Assembly: GCA_916048095.2 (NCBI GenBank)
Contig: OU696572.1
Span: 7,963,454-8,027,453 of the forward strand
From: Sacculina carcini
Lineage: Eukaryota; Arthropoda; Thecostraca; Sacculinidae
DNA length: 64,000 nt
Direction: 5' to 3'
Position 1 is the stretch's first letter. Each line of letters begins with the position of its first letter. The position numbers and the translations under genes were made by a program. The notes below the pieces were generated by a model. That model was not told the origin of the DNA, ran no database searches, and saw nothing but the letters and a program-made list of their open reading frames with translations. This document shows positions 1 through 10,028 of this stretch, in pieces.

Positions 1-77
1 TAGTTGGCTGAAGTAAGAGAGTGGAGTGTGGAGTATGGAATGATTGTCGCTGTAATTTGTTGTATTAGGAGATAGTT

Positions 78-235
78 TGTAGTGTGATGCTGCCCCGCCC
101 AGAGGGCGCGGGCGCGGCTAGCGTGGATGACGCTACCCGCTACGAGTCAGTGTGTGTCCAGCAGTGGTTGTGTGCAGGTCGTGACGTTGTTACCCTATTG
201 TTCGTGTGGTATTGTGATCGTAAATATATCATACA
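78..235 (+). repeat. 5' LTR of element A
   Basis: A 158-bp repeat beginning TGTAGTGTGATG and ending CATACA. The first base of the gag start codon (235-237) is the last base of this LTR. The downstream bases TGGCGCAGCCGACTG act as the primer site; the first 11 fit a serine tRNA 3' end, which is a tentative match. Confidence 0.92.
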
Positions 236-1740
236 TGGCGCAGCCGACTGAGACTCAGCAGGCTCTTCTGGAAGGTCAGCAACGACAGCTGGACCAGTTG
301 ACATCGCTGGTAAGCATGCTCGCCCGGCAGCAGCTGGAACCGGCAGCCCCCGCCGGTGCACCTGCTGTGGCTCCCCGGGTGAATGCCCCGCCGCCAGCCC
401 GCCTGTCCTACGACACGACTGCAGCTGGGTTCACAGCGTGGAAGGAACGAGTGCTGGCTCATGGCACGTTATCTGGCAGCGAAAAACTCAGCCCAGCCCA
501 GCAACAAGCGCTGCTCACCACGCTGCTGGACGATGAGTGGTGCCGCATCATCCGACACTCTGTGGCTCTGCCGGCGGACGCTGATCTGCCAGCCTGCATT
601 GAGCTGCTGGAAAACCACCAGCGGTCACGTCAACAGGTGTTAGTGCAGCGCCGGCATTTTTTCTCCCGCCGCCAGCACGACGGGGAGAAGGTGGGTGACT
701 TCGTGCTCTCCCTGCGTGAGATTGCGGCCTGCTGCGATTTCTGCAGCAGTTGCCGCGATGAGCGCATTCGCGACCAGATCATCATGGGGACCGCTGACTC
801 CACAGCCCTGCACCAGCTGCTGCAGGTTGCCCACAACGAATTGTCGCTGGAGAGGGCAGTCAAAATTTGCGAGTCAGCGGAGTGCGTCCGCCATGATGTT
901 GTGGCCATGCAGCGAGCCACGCCCGATGTGGCTAGTTCGGCCACCATCCGTACAGAGGTCGCCGCCGTGCGCCGTCAACCACTGCGCATGCGCGAGCAGT
1001 TCGGCCGGCAGCCACTGCGCATGCGCGACCAGCATGACCGTCAACCACTGCGCATGCGCGACCAACCGAACCTGCAGTCAGCTGATGGTGGCAGCGGCTC
1101 TGCATGCGATCGCTGCGGCCAAAGACACCAGACGGCGCCATGCCGCGCTGCTGACTGCGTCTGTCGCCGATGCGGAAAGCGCGGCCACTACGCGCGTGCA
1201 TGCCGTGCGTCCCAGTCCGGCGCGGGCCGCCGCCGAAACAACTTCGTCGAATATGTTGGCTGTGATGCAAACGATGGTGTTGTGAACGACGAAAATACAC
1301 AAGACACATTGTATATCTGTGATATTTTTGATCGTGCTGAACGCACCCGTTTGACCACCGTGGGCCTAACCGTTTCCGTGGGGGTGCACCAACCGCGCAA
1401 AATCACATGGCGCTGTGATTCTGGGGCCGATGTCTCCGTAGTAGATGCTGTAGTCGCGCAGCAGCTCGGGGTAGCCGCCAAGAGCTTATGTCCACCGCCG
1501 TCGCGCCTGCGGGTCGCCAACGGCCAGCCACTGCGGTGTTTGGGTACATTCGAGGCGCTGCTGCGACTTGGCGACGCTTCTTGCTGCTGCGACTTGGCGA
1601 CGCTTCTTGCCGCTCCACAGTGTACGTGGTGCCGTCAGTGCGGCGCCCTCTGCTCTGTTGGCGGGACGCAGTGGAACTGCGCCTGCTGCACCGCGCATTT
1701 CCGCGCCAGATGTCACGCGAGCAGTATCTACAGCAGGTGA
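235..1740 (+). CDS. gag: Element A Gag with protease domain
   Basis: The start is the ATG at the LTR border, giving MAQPTETQQ. The middle is a retrotransposon Gag (capsid-like) domain. Near 1100-1210 lie a Cys-rich knuckle (CDRCGQRH) and a canonical CCHC knuckle (CRRCGKRGHYARAC) that would bind RNA. An aspartic protease signature, DSGADVS, lies near 1418. Before the knuckles an 11-residue unit RQPLRMRxQxx is repeated three times. It belongs to the same element as the downstream pol. Confidence 0.85.
   Translation: MAQPTETQQALLEGQQRQLDQLTSLVSMLARQQLEPAAPAGAPAVAPRVNAPPPARLSYDTTAAGFTAWKERVLAHGTLSGSEKLSPAQQQALLTTLLDDEWCRIIRHSVALPADADLPACIELLENHQRSRQQVLVQRRHFFSRRQHDGEKVGDFVLSLREIAACCDFCSSCRDERIRDQIIMGTADSTALHQLLQVAHNELSLERAVKICESAECVRHDVVAMQRATPDVASSATIRTEVAAVRRQPLRMREQFGRQPLRMRDQHDRQPLRMRDQPNLQSADGGSGSACDRCGQRHQTAPCRAADCVCRRCGKRGHYARACRASQSGAGRRRNNFVEYVGCDANDGVVNDENTQDTLYICDIFDRAERTRLTTVGLTVSVGVHQPRKITWRCDSGADVSVVDAVVAQQLGVAAKSLCPPPSRLRVANGQPLRCLGTFEALLRLGDASCCCDLATLLAAPQCTWCRQCGALCSVGGTQWNCACCTAHFRARCHASSIYSR
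973..1071 (+). repeat. Three 33-bp coding repeats containing NRF-1-like palindromes
   Basis: Three tandem 33-bp units inside element A gag, each encoding RQPLRMR(E/D)Q plus two residues. Each unit contains TGCGCATGCGCG (983-994, 1016-1027, 1049-1060), which fits the NRF-1 consensus YGCGCAYGCGCR. The spacing is exactly three helical turns. Confidence 0.85.
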
Positions 1741-1760
1741 CCGCATGACCGTCAGTCCCG

Positions 1761-4700
1761 ATGCCGCGACATTGCCCTCGCTGGACCAGCGCGGCGCAGC
1801 CTACCGCTGCAGAGCGACGGGCACACAGCGAGCAATTGTTGGCGGCCTTCACTCGCGTGTTCTCTACGGACGGTCCCCTCCGCGAGATGACTGGCGGTGC
1901 AATGCGGATTGACCTCCGAGATGATGCCGTGCCCAACAATGTGACCGCCCCTCGTTCTGTGCCATTCTGCCACCGCGCCCAGGCACAACAGCAGCTGGAG
2001 CAGCTGCAGCAGCAGGGCGTCATTGAGCCGGTGTCCCACCCGACTGACTGGTGCTCGCCCATTGTCGTGGTCGGCAAACGAAATGCGGACGGCACGCCCA
2101 ACGGTTGCCGCCTCACGGTGGACTTTACCCGTCTCAATCGTTTCGTCCGCCGACCGACTCATCCGGTTCGCTCGCCTGTCGAGGCCGTAGCCAGCATGGG
2201 CCTCGGCAACCGGTGGTTCATCCAGGTGGACGCCCTACAGGGCTACTTTCAGGTGCCCCTGCGCCGCGAGGACCGAGACCTCACCACTTTAATCACGCCG
2301 TGGGGTCGGTTCAGGTTCTGCCGGGCGCCAATGGGCCTGGTGTCAAGCGGCGACGAGTTCAACCGGCGCGGCGACGTCGCCTTGGCTGGCTTAGCGGACT
2401 CGTGCAAGATTGTTGACGACGTGCTGGTCCACACTGCCAGCTACGACGACCATCTGCAGCGAGTCTGGCAACTACTGCAGCGCTGTGACGACGCCGGCGT
2501 CACTTTGAACCGGAAAAAGTTTGTCTTTGCGGCCACTGCCGCCAATTTCTGTGGCTTCCACATCACGTCCTCCGGATTTACCATCGACGAGAAGAAAATT
2601 CGGGCCCTGGCTGACTTCCCTACACCGACGGACCTGACCTCACTGCGGTCGTTCTTGGGCTTGGCGAATCAGTTTGGCGACTTCTCTGACGCCATCGCTT
2701 CTGCTGCCGAGCCCCTGCGTCAGCTGCTCCGCAAAGGCGTCGAGTGGCAGTGGTCGTCACAACACGACGCTGCTTTCACGGCCGTAAAACGCGCGTTGGC
2801 CAGCCCGCCCGTGCTTGGCCACTTCGACCCGACAAGGCCCACCATGTTGGAGACGGACGCGGCAAGACAGAAAGGCCTCGGGTTTGTCCTCCGCCAGCGG
2901 GACGACCAGGGCCGCTGGCAGCTCATCCAGTGTGGGTCGCGATTCGTCTCCGACACGGAGAGCCGTTATGCCGTCTGCGAGCTGGAGATGTTGGCCGTGG
3001 TGTGGGCCTGGCAGAAATGCCACCAATATCTGGCTGGCCTGCCCACCTTCAATGTGGTCACCGACCACAAGCCGCTGGTGCCCATCCTGAACGAAAAGGC
3101 GCTCGGAGACATCTGCAATCCTCGTCTGCAGCGCATGCGTCAGCGTCTACTGCACCTGACCTTTGTCGCCAGCTGGAGGCCAGGAGCACAGCACAACATC
3201 GCCGACGCCCTGTCACGCGCACCCTCCCAGCCGGCCGGTGCTGACGCGGACGTGGACGACTCTTCGTCTGGATTTTTCATACAGACGCTAGACGCCTTCT
3301 CAGATGAGGACGATGAAGGCCGCCGCACATCGCCAGTCGACACCACTCTGGAGGCGGTGCGAGCTGCGTCTCTCGCGGACGACGAGTGCCGTCAGCTGAT
3401 GCCGTACGTGCTAGACGGCTTTCCTCAGCATAAGCATCTCCTACCGTCCAGCCTTCACCAGTACTGGGGTGTGCGCGACCAGCTCACTGCGGACCATGGC
3501 CTGATTTTGGTCGGCTGCCGTCTGCTTGTGCCCAAGCGCCTGCGAAAAGATACCCTCCGCCGCCTCCACGAAAGCCATCAGGGGCAGGTCAGGACGGTTC
3601 AACGCGCCCGCCAGACTGTATTCTGGCCTGGCCTTAATAACGACATCGCCATGGCCGTTTCGTCATGCCATGAGTGTCTCGAATACAAGGACTCTCAGCA
3701 GAAAGAGCCATACATGGCGGAACCGCGCCCGACACGGCCCTTCGAATCGGTGTCGGCAGATTTCTTCTACCATGCGGGGAAAACGTTCCTCGTATACGCC
3801 GACCGATTCTCCAACTGGCCGCTGGTGTTTGAATGTGGCCTTGACGCGTCTGCTCATCAGCTGGTGAAGCTGTTTCGGCGCGTGTTTGTCGCCACGGGCG
3901 TACCGTCCATATTGTCGTCGGACGGCGGCCCGCAGTTCACTGCGCGTCTCACTGCCGAGTTCCTGCGACATTGGCGTGTCCGTCACCGACTCTCCAGTCC
4001 ACGCTTCCCGTCCTCTAATGGGCACGCCGAGTCCGCTGTCAAGCAGGTGAAGCGACTCATCCAGACGTCGGCCCACGACGGGGACCTCAACACGGACGCG
4101 TTCGTTGCCGGCCTGCTGGAGATGTGTAACGCGCCTGGTGCCGACGGCCGCTCGCCCGCGCAGCTGCTGTACGGTCGCCCCGTGTCGTCTGCCGTCCCCG
4201 CGCATCCTCGCGCGTTCCTGCCTGAATGGCAGCCGTCCACCGCTGAGTGTGATCTCCGAGCAGCGGCCGCGCACGACAGGCAGATCACCAACTACAATCG
4301 GTCAGCCAGACCACTGCCGCCGTTATCGCCCGGCACTACAGTGGCTCTCCAGGACCCGACGACAGGCCGCTGGGACCGGACTGGCGTGGTCGCTGTCACT
4401 GGTCGTCGCCGCCAGTACGCGGTACGCTTACCGCATGGCGGTCTCTACTGGCGTAACCGCCGCCACCTGCGGCCAGCAGTCAGCGCACCCGCCTCCGAAG
4501 TGACGCCGCCACCATTCGTCAGCGCAGCGCGGCCAGAGGCCATGTGCCTGCCTTGCCCACAGCTGTCGCCGCCGCAACCGCCGCGAAAGACCAGCAGCAG
4601 CAGCGGACCCGCGCCGCCGCCGGGGGAGGATGTGAGCGGAACATCAGAGGCTCCACATACACCAAACCCTCGCCGAAGCGACCGAACCCGCAGACCGCCG

Positions 4701-4769
4701 CCGCACCTGAGCGACTACGTCTGCAGGACCAGCAGCGCCCCCCTTCCGCCGCTTGGAGGGGAGATGTAG
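1761..4769 (+). CDS. pol: Element A Pol: reverse transcriptase, RNase H, integrase
   Basis: About 1000 residues. The RT has the catalytic motif VDDVLVH (near 2410) after the QVDALQGYFQ palm region. RNase H follows with ETDAARQKGLG (near 2850) and TDHKPL. The integrase has an HHCC zinc domain (HESHQGQ to CHEC near 3570-3690) and a core with SADFFYH, SSDGGPQFT and NGHAESAVKQVK. The order RT-RH-IN is Ty3/gypsy type. The tail is proline- and serine-rich. Confidence 0.88.
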   Translation: MPRHCPRWTSAAQPTAAERRAHSEQLLAAFTRVFSTDGPLREMTGGAMRIDLRDDAVPNNVTAPRSVPFCHRAQAQQQLEQLQQQGVIEPVSHPTDWCSPIVVVGKRNADGTPNGCRLTVDFTRLNRFVRRPTHPVRSPVEAVASMGLGNRWFIQVDALQGYFQVPLRREDRDLTTLITPWGRFRFCRAPMGLVSSGDEFNRRGDVALAGLADSCKIVDDVLVHTASYDDHLQRVWQLLQRCDDAGVTLNRKKFVFAATAANFCGFHITSSGFTIDEKKIRALADFPTPTDLTSLRSFLGLANQFGDFSDAIASAAEPLRQLLRKGVEWQWSSQHDAAFTAVKRALASPPVLGHFDPTRPTMLETDAARQKGLGFVLRQRDDQGRWQLIQCGSRFVSDTESRYAVCELEMLAVVWAWQKCHQYLAGLPTFNVVTDHKPLVPILNEKALGDICNPRLQRMRQRLLHLTFVASWRPGAQHNIADALSRAPSQPAGADADVDDSSSGFFIQTLDAFSDEDDEGRRTSPVDTTLEAVRAASLADDECRQLMPYVLDGFPQHKHLLPSSLHQYWGVRDQLTADHGLILVGCRLLVPKRLRKDTLRRLHESHQGQVRTVQRARQTVFWPGLNNDIAMAVSSCHECLEYKDSQQKEPYMAEPRPTRPFESVSADFFYHAGKTFLVYADRFSNWPLVFECGLDASAHQLVKLFRRVFVATGVPSILSSDGGPQFTARLTAEFLRHWRVRHRLSSPRFPSSNGHAESAVKQVKRLIQTSAHDGDLNTDAFVAGLLEMCNAPGADGRSPAQLLYGRPVSSAVPAHPRAFLPEWQPSTAECDLRAAAAHDRQITNYNRSARPLPPLSPGTTVALQDPTTGRWDRTGVVAVTGRRRQYAVRLPHGGLYWRNRRHLRPAVSAPASEVTPPPFVSAARPEAMCLPCPQLSPPQPPRKTSSSSGPAPPPGEDVSGTSEAPHTPNPRRSDRTRRPPPHLSDYVCRTSSAPLPPLGGEM

Positions 4770-4922
4770 TGTGATGCTGCCCCGCCCAGAGGGCGCGGGC
4801 GCGGCTAGCGTGGATGACGCTACCCGCTACGAGTCAGTGTGTGTCCAGCAGTGGTTGTGTGCAGGTCGTGACGTTGTTACCCTATTGTTCGTGTGGTATT
4901 GTGATCGTAAATATATCATACA
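4765..4922 (+). repeat. 3' LTR of element A
   Basis: A 158-bp repeat that appears identical to 78-235. It follows a purine-rich tract (TTGGAGGGGAGA) just after the pol stop. The ATAGTT target duplication follows at 4923-4928. Confidence 0.92.
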
Positions 4923-5001
4923 ATAGTTGTCGTTATTCATTGTGTATTTTTATATTAAATATAGCGAAAACTGAACAAAAGGATTTTAAGCTATTCGCGT
5001 A

Positions 5002-6815
5002 TTGGGGTTAGCGCTGAAAAATAACGATAAAGGAGAGCTTTGGTTCGGTAGAGGCAACAAGCTTACTCAAGTTGCTGATGTGAATGACTATTTGAGTCGA
5101 CGGGAGTTATTTGCGATTTGTGGGAAGATTGTTGGCCACTATCCTGTGTGTGGGTGGGCCAGAGTGGCTTGCAGTTTTATTAAGAGAGCATGTGAGGGTT
5201 GCAGATGGGATGATGAAATTGGAAGTACGGCTGTGAACATGTTGAAAGAATTGCTTAATAGGATTGAAACAGACGATCCAGTGAAGGGAAAATTTTGCGT
5301 TTCGTCCACCAGTGAAGGTCGTGCATGGTGCGATGCGAGCAGCTTGGCTGTGGGTGTTGTGTTAGACATCGGAGACTACAGAGTGGAAGATGCGGCATGG
5401 CTCCGAAAGGGTGACGATTGTCAACATATTAACTTAGCTGAACTGGATGCGGTACTAAAGGGTTTAAATCTTGCTTTGAAGTGGAACCTCAAGAAGATTG
5501 AAATTATGACTGATTCTGTGACTGTTATGAGGTGGGTGAAGTCAACGCTGGAGGGCGATCAAAGAATAAAGGTGACTGGAATGTCGGAAATCTTAGTGAA
5601 AAGAAGACTCTCCGTTTTGAAAGATTTAGTCGCGGAATTGAATTTGGTGGTTACTGTCTCTTTTGTTCCTTCTAGTTTGAACAAGGCCGATGCGATGACC
5701 AGAGTCGGAAAAAGGTGGTTAACGAGTAAAAGTAGAGTAACGAAAACGGAACCTGGAAAGTTAAATAGTGGATTATGTGCTGTATCTGTTGATATTATTC
5801 ATCAAGATCACCATTTCGGTGTCAATAGGACCTTACAGCTAGCAAGATTAGTGAGGAATGATGTGACTAAAGATGATGTCGAGCGATGTGTGAGAAATTG
5901 CGCCCAATGTCGTATGGTAGATCCTGCGCCCGCACGACACGAGACTGGAAATCTGAATGTTGACAAGAATTGGTTGCGATTGTCAGTGGATACCACTCAT
6001 TATCAGGGTCGATGCTACTTAACTGTGGTTGACTGTGGTCCTAGTCGCTTCGCAATCTGGAGACAAGTCGGCTCAGAGAACTCGAGAGACGTTGTAGACA
6101 ACCTGGAGCAGATATTCACAGAACGAGGGCCTCCGTCAGAAATTTTGATCGAGACTGCAGGACTTTCAGATCCAGTCAACTCGAGAACTTATTTCGAAAA
6201 TGGAATGTTCGACGAAGATTTCGTGCCGCTTATCGACCGTCGGGGAACGGCATTGTTGAACGGAACCACCGGACGATTAAGCGTGCTGCAGCAAGAACGG
6301 GAGGATCACCATTAGATGCGGTGTTTTACTATAATTTAGCCGTGCATGACACTGGAAACCTGAGTATTTCACCGAGTTCATCTATTTACAATTATCAATG
6401 GAGGCATCCCCGATCTGAGCCGAAACTACTGGAGACTGACACCGCGAGTAGATATAGGGTTGGACAAAAAGTACTAGTCAAGCCTCCCAATGCTAGATGT
6501 ACGTCTAAATGGATGAAAGGAAGAATCACAGGTATAATATCCGCAAACAATGTAGAAGTCGACGGGATGCCACGACATGTTCTAGATGTGCGTGCTGATG
6601 GCGAAAGTGATGCCACCTGTCGCGACACAATTGACAGAGATGCGCAGGCAGCGAGGAATACAGAAGTAAGATGGCACAGACTTTTAGATGATAGTGACTT
6701 GGATGATGCTTCTGTTGATGAGAGCGATGTTTCTGAAGTTCGCGTAGATGTCAATCCACGCAGATCGGCCAGAACAAGGAGACCGCCAAGATGGTTACAG
6801 GAATATGCATATTGA
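5002..6815 (+). pseudogene. Element B pol remnant: RNase H and integrase
   Basis: The translated region carries an RNase H-like fold with the acidic landmarks WCDASS, NLAELDAV and MTDSV. It is followed by an HHCC integrase zinc region (HHFGVNRT, CAQCRMVDPAP) and an integrase core (SVDTTHYQG, VDCGPSRFAIW). The C-terminal part has a GPY/F-like segment and an acidic tail. It resembles the pol of H and fragment I. It is a broken fossil and not expected to be active. Confidence 0.8.
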
Positions 6816-6834
6816 TTTTAAGATCAGGAGGGCG

Positions 6835-7124
6835 TGTATTTACTATTTCTTGTATTGTTAACTGTTCAATTAATCGCTTCCAATTGTTTGTGCGTTCATA
6901 TTTGTTTCATTGTATGTATGGATTTGCTGCGTGTATGATGGTTGCCATAGCAGCCAGCAATCAACAATGTCGCGAGATGAGCGAGTTTAGTTGGCTGAAG
7001 TCAGAGAGTGGAGTGTGGAGTATGGAATGATTGTCGCTGTAATTTGTTGTATTAGGAGATAGTTGTCGTTATTCATTGTGTATTTTTATATTAAATATAG
7101 CGAAAACTGAACAAAAGGATTTCA
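6835..7124 (+). repeat. 3' LTR of element B
   Basis: A roughly 290-bp terminal repeat beginning TGTATTTAC after the purine tract AGGAGGGCG. Its second half matches 1-77 plus 4923-4988 almost exactly, apart from the insertion of element A. It also supplies the undisturbed version of A's insertion site, which shows that A duplicated the six bases ATAGTT. Confidence 0.8.
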
Positions 7125-7339
7125 ATGCAAGATACCTCAAGGGTGGCACCGTTCAAAATCACCTGCACGTCCAATGCACCGCCAAACTTCACGCGGCGAC
7201 CATCAACAGCTGTCACAGAACTACTCCCTCGCGATCTGCCCACCAAACATTCGGCCACAATTGATTTAGTGCAACCAGTGTCGATCACTGCCGACACCAG
7301 CACACCATTCACTCTCGCCTCAACGCGTGGTAGCGCCTC

Positions 7340-8150
7340 TATTGGTCGTTGGTGGCTGGGAGAACTGCTGGCGCACCAGTCCTCCCGTGGTCGTTTCCCG
7401 ATCTCCTGTACATTTGTCCAGCTGCTGGGCAGTTTCTGAGAAGATGCGCACCTCCGCATCTGCACTGAACTCGACGCTGGCTATACTGACCGGTTTCCAT
7501 TGACCTGCTGCAGTTCCTGGCTAAATGGGGCCCTCCAAAGTTGAAGCAGCCTCCACGAACTTGTGATAGAGAGCCTCGATTCACGTGAATGTCTCGAGAA
7601 GGCACAGTTCTTGACACCATGGCGGCATTGTCAGTGCACAACTCAGAGAGCAGTACACGCGCCCGCTCAACCAACAGCGGAAGACCCACTGTGTCCACCC
7701 CTGCCACGGCCCTTAGCTCACGTGACACTTCTCTTGGGAGCCCAACCACGAACGCCTTCCTCAAAACGGCCTCGCTTTCAATACCGGCCAGTTTAGCTAG
7801 TCTCTTCAATTTCGACATAAATACGTCGGCTGGTTCATCTTGCCACTTTTGCGTCATGAACATTTCGTAGGCGGAAAAACTATTCATAGCAAATGCGTTC
7901 AGTAGAGATCTTGTAATTTCATCATACCGATTCTTCTTGTTGTCGTCCATCTCACTGTATATCGCATATGCAGTCCCCTCGAGAAAAAGCGGCACGACAC
8001 ATTCCAAATTTGAAATACCTTTCAATTTGGCCACCATTTCCACCTTATCAAGCCACTGCACCACATCCTGGCTGCCGTCGAACGGACGGATCATATCGCT
8101 CAACTTGATATTCACTGCTGAACCAGTACTCGTAGCGTCGCCTGTCGCCA
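7340..8150 (-). pseudogene. Element N Gag-like region
   Basis: Starting at MATGDATSTGSAVNIK, the region encodes a capsid-like Gag with IRPFDGSQDVVQWLDKVEMVAKLKG and MTQKWQDEPADVFMSKLKRLAKL, followed by a Cys/His-rich segment. One knuckle is degenerate (CFNFGGPHLARNC). It is closely related in layout to the Gags of H and J. Broken fossil. Confidence 0.75.
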
Positions 8151-8156
8151 TTTTCA

Positions 8157-8168
8157 GCCGAAATAGCT
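8157..8168 (-). other. tRNA-Phe 5'-end complement next to the LTR (element N)
   Basis: On the minus strand the 12 bases immediately after the LTR are AGCTATTTCGGC, the exact complement of GCCGAAATAGCT, the first 12 nucleotides of animal tRNA-Phe. The same 12-mer sits at the same place in H and J, although their LTRs are otherwise unrelated. Confidence 0.8.
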
Positions 8169-8495
8169 TGTAACACGCAGCTTGCAATGGATGAACTCGA
8201 TTATATTTCAATACAACCGGTAACACTCACAAGAACACACCAAACACTTCCACTCGCACAGCACACATATCTCGACTCCCCGTCACTTCATGATACAGTA
8301 CGCGAAACCACATCAGGTGTCATCTTGCACGCACACACTCAACAACTCTCATACTCATACACACACGCTCTGCATATCACTGACATCTCGCACCGACAGT
8401 GTAACACGAGCTGCATCAGCATTCCAGGACCCGTTGCAAAAGCACTGCTTCAGTCTTGCACACACGCACATACATACATACACACATACATGCAT

Positions 8496-8526
<31 letters not shown>

Positions 8527-8540
8527 CACAGCATATAACA
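8169..8540 (-). repeat. 5' LTR of element N
   Basis: Read on the minus strand it begins TGTTATATGCTGTG and ends GCGTGTTACA, directly before the conserved 12-mer. It contains long TA, CATA and CACA simple repeats. Its partner LTR is not in the window. Confidence 0.6.
8447..8530. repeat. CACA/CATA/TA microsatellite
   Basis: A compound simple repeat inside the 5' LTR of N: CACATACATACAT-type units followed by about 13 TA dinucleotides. Reading frames across it (runs of His-Thr or Tyr-Ile) are artefacts. Confidence 0.9.
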
Positions 8541-8548
8541 AGTTATAA

Positions 8549-8743
8549 AGTTAACTCAACGAGACCAACACCTAGACTGCCTGTACTCTATAGCCTGACC
8601 CCGATTGTACCTTGCTGTCATACCTACCTTCCTCTGATTGGTCCATTTCACAATCGTACGATACACGTCACAACATCGCGATACACGTCGCGCCATCTTT
8701 ACAATCGCAATACAGTAAACCGCACATGATACAAGACACTACA
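8549..8743 (-). repeat. 3' LTR (part) of element F
   Basis: Nearly identical to 9729-9923. On the minus strand it follows a purine tract. The outer end is lost where element N was inserted. Confidence 0.8.
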
Positions 8744-9658
8744 TTCCCCCTCACTTAAAATAATACACACCATCAGAAAGATAAGCGGGGTTTCGTCGAT
8801 AGTAACATGTTCTTTGGCAGCGACGCCGCCAGTCTTCACCGATGCCGGGATCACAGCCGCAGTAGCACTGAGCTGTCTGATGTCGACCGTCGGTGCCGTC
8901 GCACATGGTGGTGATGAATCGTCGAAGTCGATATCTACAGCAGCTACATCGCCTGGTTCGCGAACGGCAAATTATCGGAATATCTCCGGAACGTCGGAAG
9001 CCGGAGCCCACCGGCTTGCAGACCGCGCCTAGCCGACTTGGCCGCTGCAGACCTGCAGAAATGCCGATGTTGCGCACAGTGGATCTGACCGGATCACAGC
9101 CTGACACTGCTGTGTCCTCGTCACAGTCGCTGTCGTGTCGCTGTCGTGCCGTCACTGTAGCTGTCGTGACTTCTCTCTGCTCCCCTTCTCAGCCAAAACA
9201 GCGACTGTTGTATGCTGTCGTGCGTTTGCGGAGAATGGCAGTTGACGCAGAGGATGCGCTGTCGGTGCGTCGTTTTGCTTCAATCTGGTTTTATGGCAAT
9301 ACCTTTCGTTTGGTAGTAAAGCTGCGACTTCTTTTGGTTCGGTTACTATTTTCAACACCTGTCCTTTTCCGGGTTGAATCGTAACTCCAAGTTTCGCCAG
9401 CGTGGAGAAGCCCAATATACCTTCTGAATATCTGGTATCGATAATGAAAAAATCAGCCATAGTCGTGCTATCACCCACAGTGACTGATACAGGTAGCGTT
9501 CCGACGACTTTCAGCGGGTGTCGGCCAATGCCGAAAAGCTGAGTGTCAGACGCTGTTACCGCTGAGCCTCTGAAAAGTGGGAGGTCCTGCGACACCATCC
9601 ATACTGATATTTGTAAATAGACAAATTATCAATACTGAAACTGACCTCGTCACCAAAT

Positions 9659-9923
9659 TGTAGTGTCGGAGCGATGGCGAGCGAATCTGAGAAGTGGCTT
9701 GACTCACAAGTATATTAAAACACAGACAAGTTAACTCAACGAGACCTACACCTAGACTGCCTGTACTCTATAGCCTGACCCCGATTGTACCTTGCTGTCA
9801 TACGTGCCTTCCTCTGATTGGTCCATTTCACAATCGTACGATACACGTCACAACATCGCGATACACGTCGCGCCATCTTTACAATCGCAATACAGTAAAC
9901 CGCACATGATACAAGACACTACA
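9659..9923 (-). repeat. 5' LTR of element F
   Basis: A 265-bp terminal repeat on the minus strand, starting TGTAGTGTCTTG and ending GACACTACA. The primer-site-like TGGTGACGAGGTCAG follows. It matches 8549-8743. Confidence 0.8.
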
Positions 9924-10028
9924 AATATTTAATCAGCATGTCGGTATCGTTTTCAGATGAAATTACTGAACTTGAAATAAATATTTTTGTTTTTCATACT
10001 ATTATCGAATTATCTTTGAAATAAGACA
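9924..10028 (-). mobile_element. hAT-like copy 3, left fragment
   Basis: About 54 bases ending in TTTGAAATAAGACA match the inner part of the hAT-like element at 53635-53690. The matching continuation (GACACTTAAAGATGTAC) is found at 61152. Both pieces share GACA (10025-10028 and 61152-61155), as expected if a large insertion split one copy. Non-coding. Confidence 0.6.

Larger units (their letters stand above)
78..4922 (+). mobile_element. Element A: GC-rich Ty3/gypsy LTR retrotransposon, near whole
   Basis: A complete element with 158-bp LTRs that I read as identical, flanked by ATAGTT duplications at 72-77 and 4923-4928. The empty site is visible at about 7060-7070. Gag with protease occupies about 235-1740 and pol about 1761-4769. 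The order RT, RNase H, integrase marks it as Ty3/gypsy. It is far richer in G+C than its host element. Identical LTRs and its place at the top of the left nest imply a very recent insertion. It looks whole or nearly so; gag and pol lie in different frames, which the family commonly handles by frameshifting, so at most about one break. Confidence 0.92.
1..7124 (+). mobile_element. Element B: internally reduced Ty3/gypsy LTR element, split by element A
   Basis: The window opens inside the 5' LTR of this element; base 1 corresponds to base 6988 in the 3' LTR. The 5' LTR is interrupted by element A and resumes at 4923-4988. Between the LTRs only the RNase H and integrase part of pol remains (about 5002-6815); gag, protease and most of the reverse transcriptase are absent. 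The 3' LTR follows a purine-rich tract at about 6821-6834. B is related in protein sequence to H, I and J. It appears to have inserted into the protease region of minus-strand element N. It is clearly a broken fossil with several breaks. Confidence 0.8.
7125..8540 (-). mobile_element. Element N: Ty3/gypsy element, 5' half, interrupted by B
   Basis: A minus-strand element with its 5' LTR at 8169-8540, gag at about 8150-7340 and the start of a protease (VIDTGCTKS, near 7280). The rest of pol would lie left of the window, beyond element B, which is inserted here. The Gag resembles those of H and J (DSLxxFDGSxDxxxWLxKVE style). The LTR is followed by the 12-mer AGCTATTTCGGC. N itself lies inside the 3' LTR of element F. 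It is a broken fossil with several breaks. Confidence 0.75.
8541..9923 (-). mobile_element. Element F: LTR element with most of gag and pol missing
   Basis: A minus-strand element. Its 5' LTR is 9659-9923 and its 3' LTR is represented by 8541-8743. About 195 bases of the two LTRs align with few differences. A purine tract (GTGAGGGGGAA on the minus strand) precedes the 3' LTR. The internal 0.9 kb holds only a retropepsin-like fragment (about 9150-9598, with FFIIDTRYSEGILGFSTL). Element N is inserted in its 3' LTR. Broken fossil. Confidence 0.75.

Noticed and set aside
8440-8530. Reading frames rich in His-Thr and Tyr-Ile across CACA/CATA/TA runs
   Set aside because: Microsatellite translation artefacts inside an LTR. 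The same holds for the GT runs at about 31970-32003 and 36283-36313.
1-9923. An active multi-gene retroviral locus with envelope
   Set aside because: No envelope-like frame was seen in any element; the left block is explained by four nested LTR elements.
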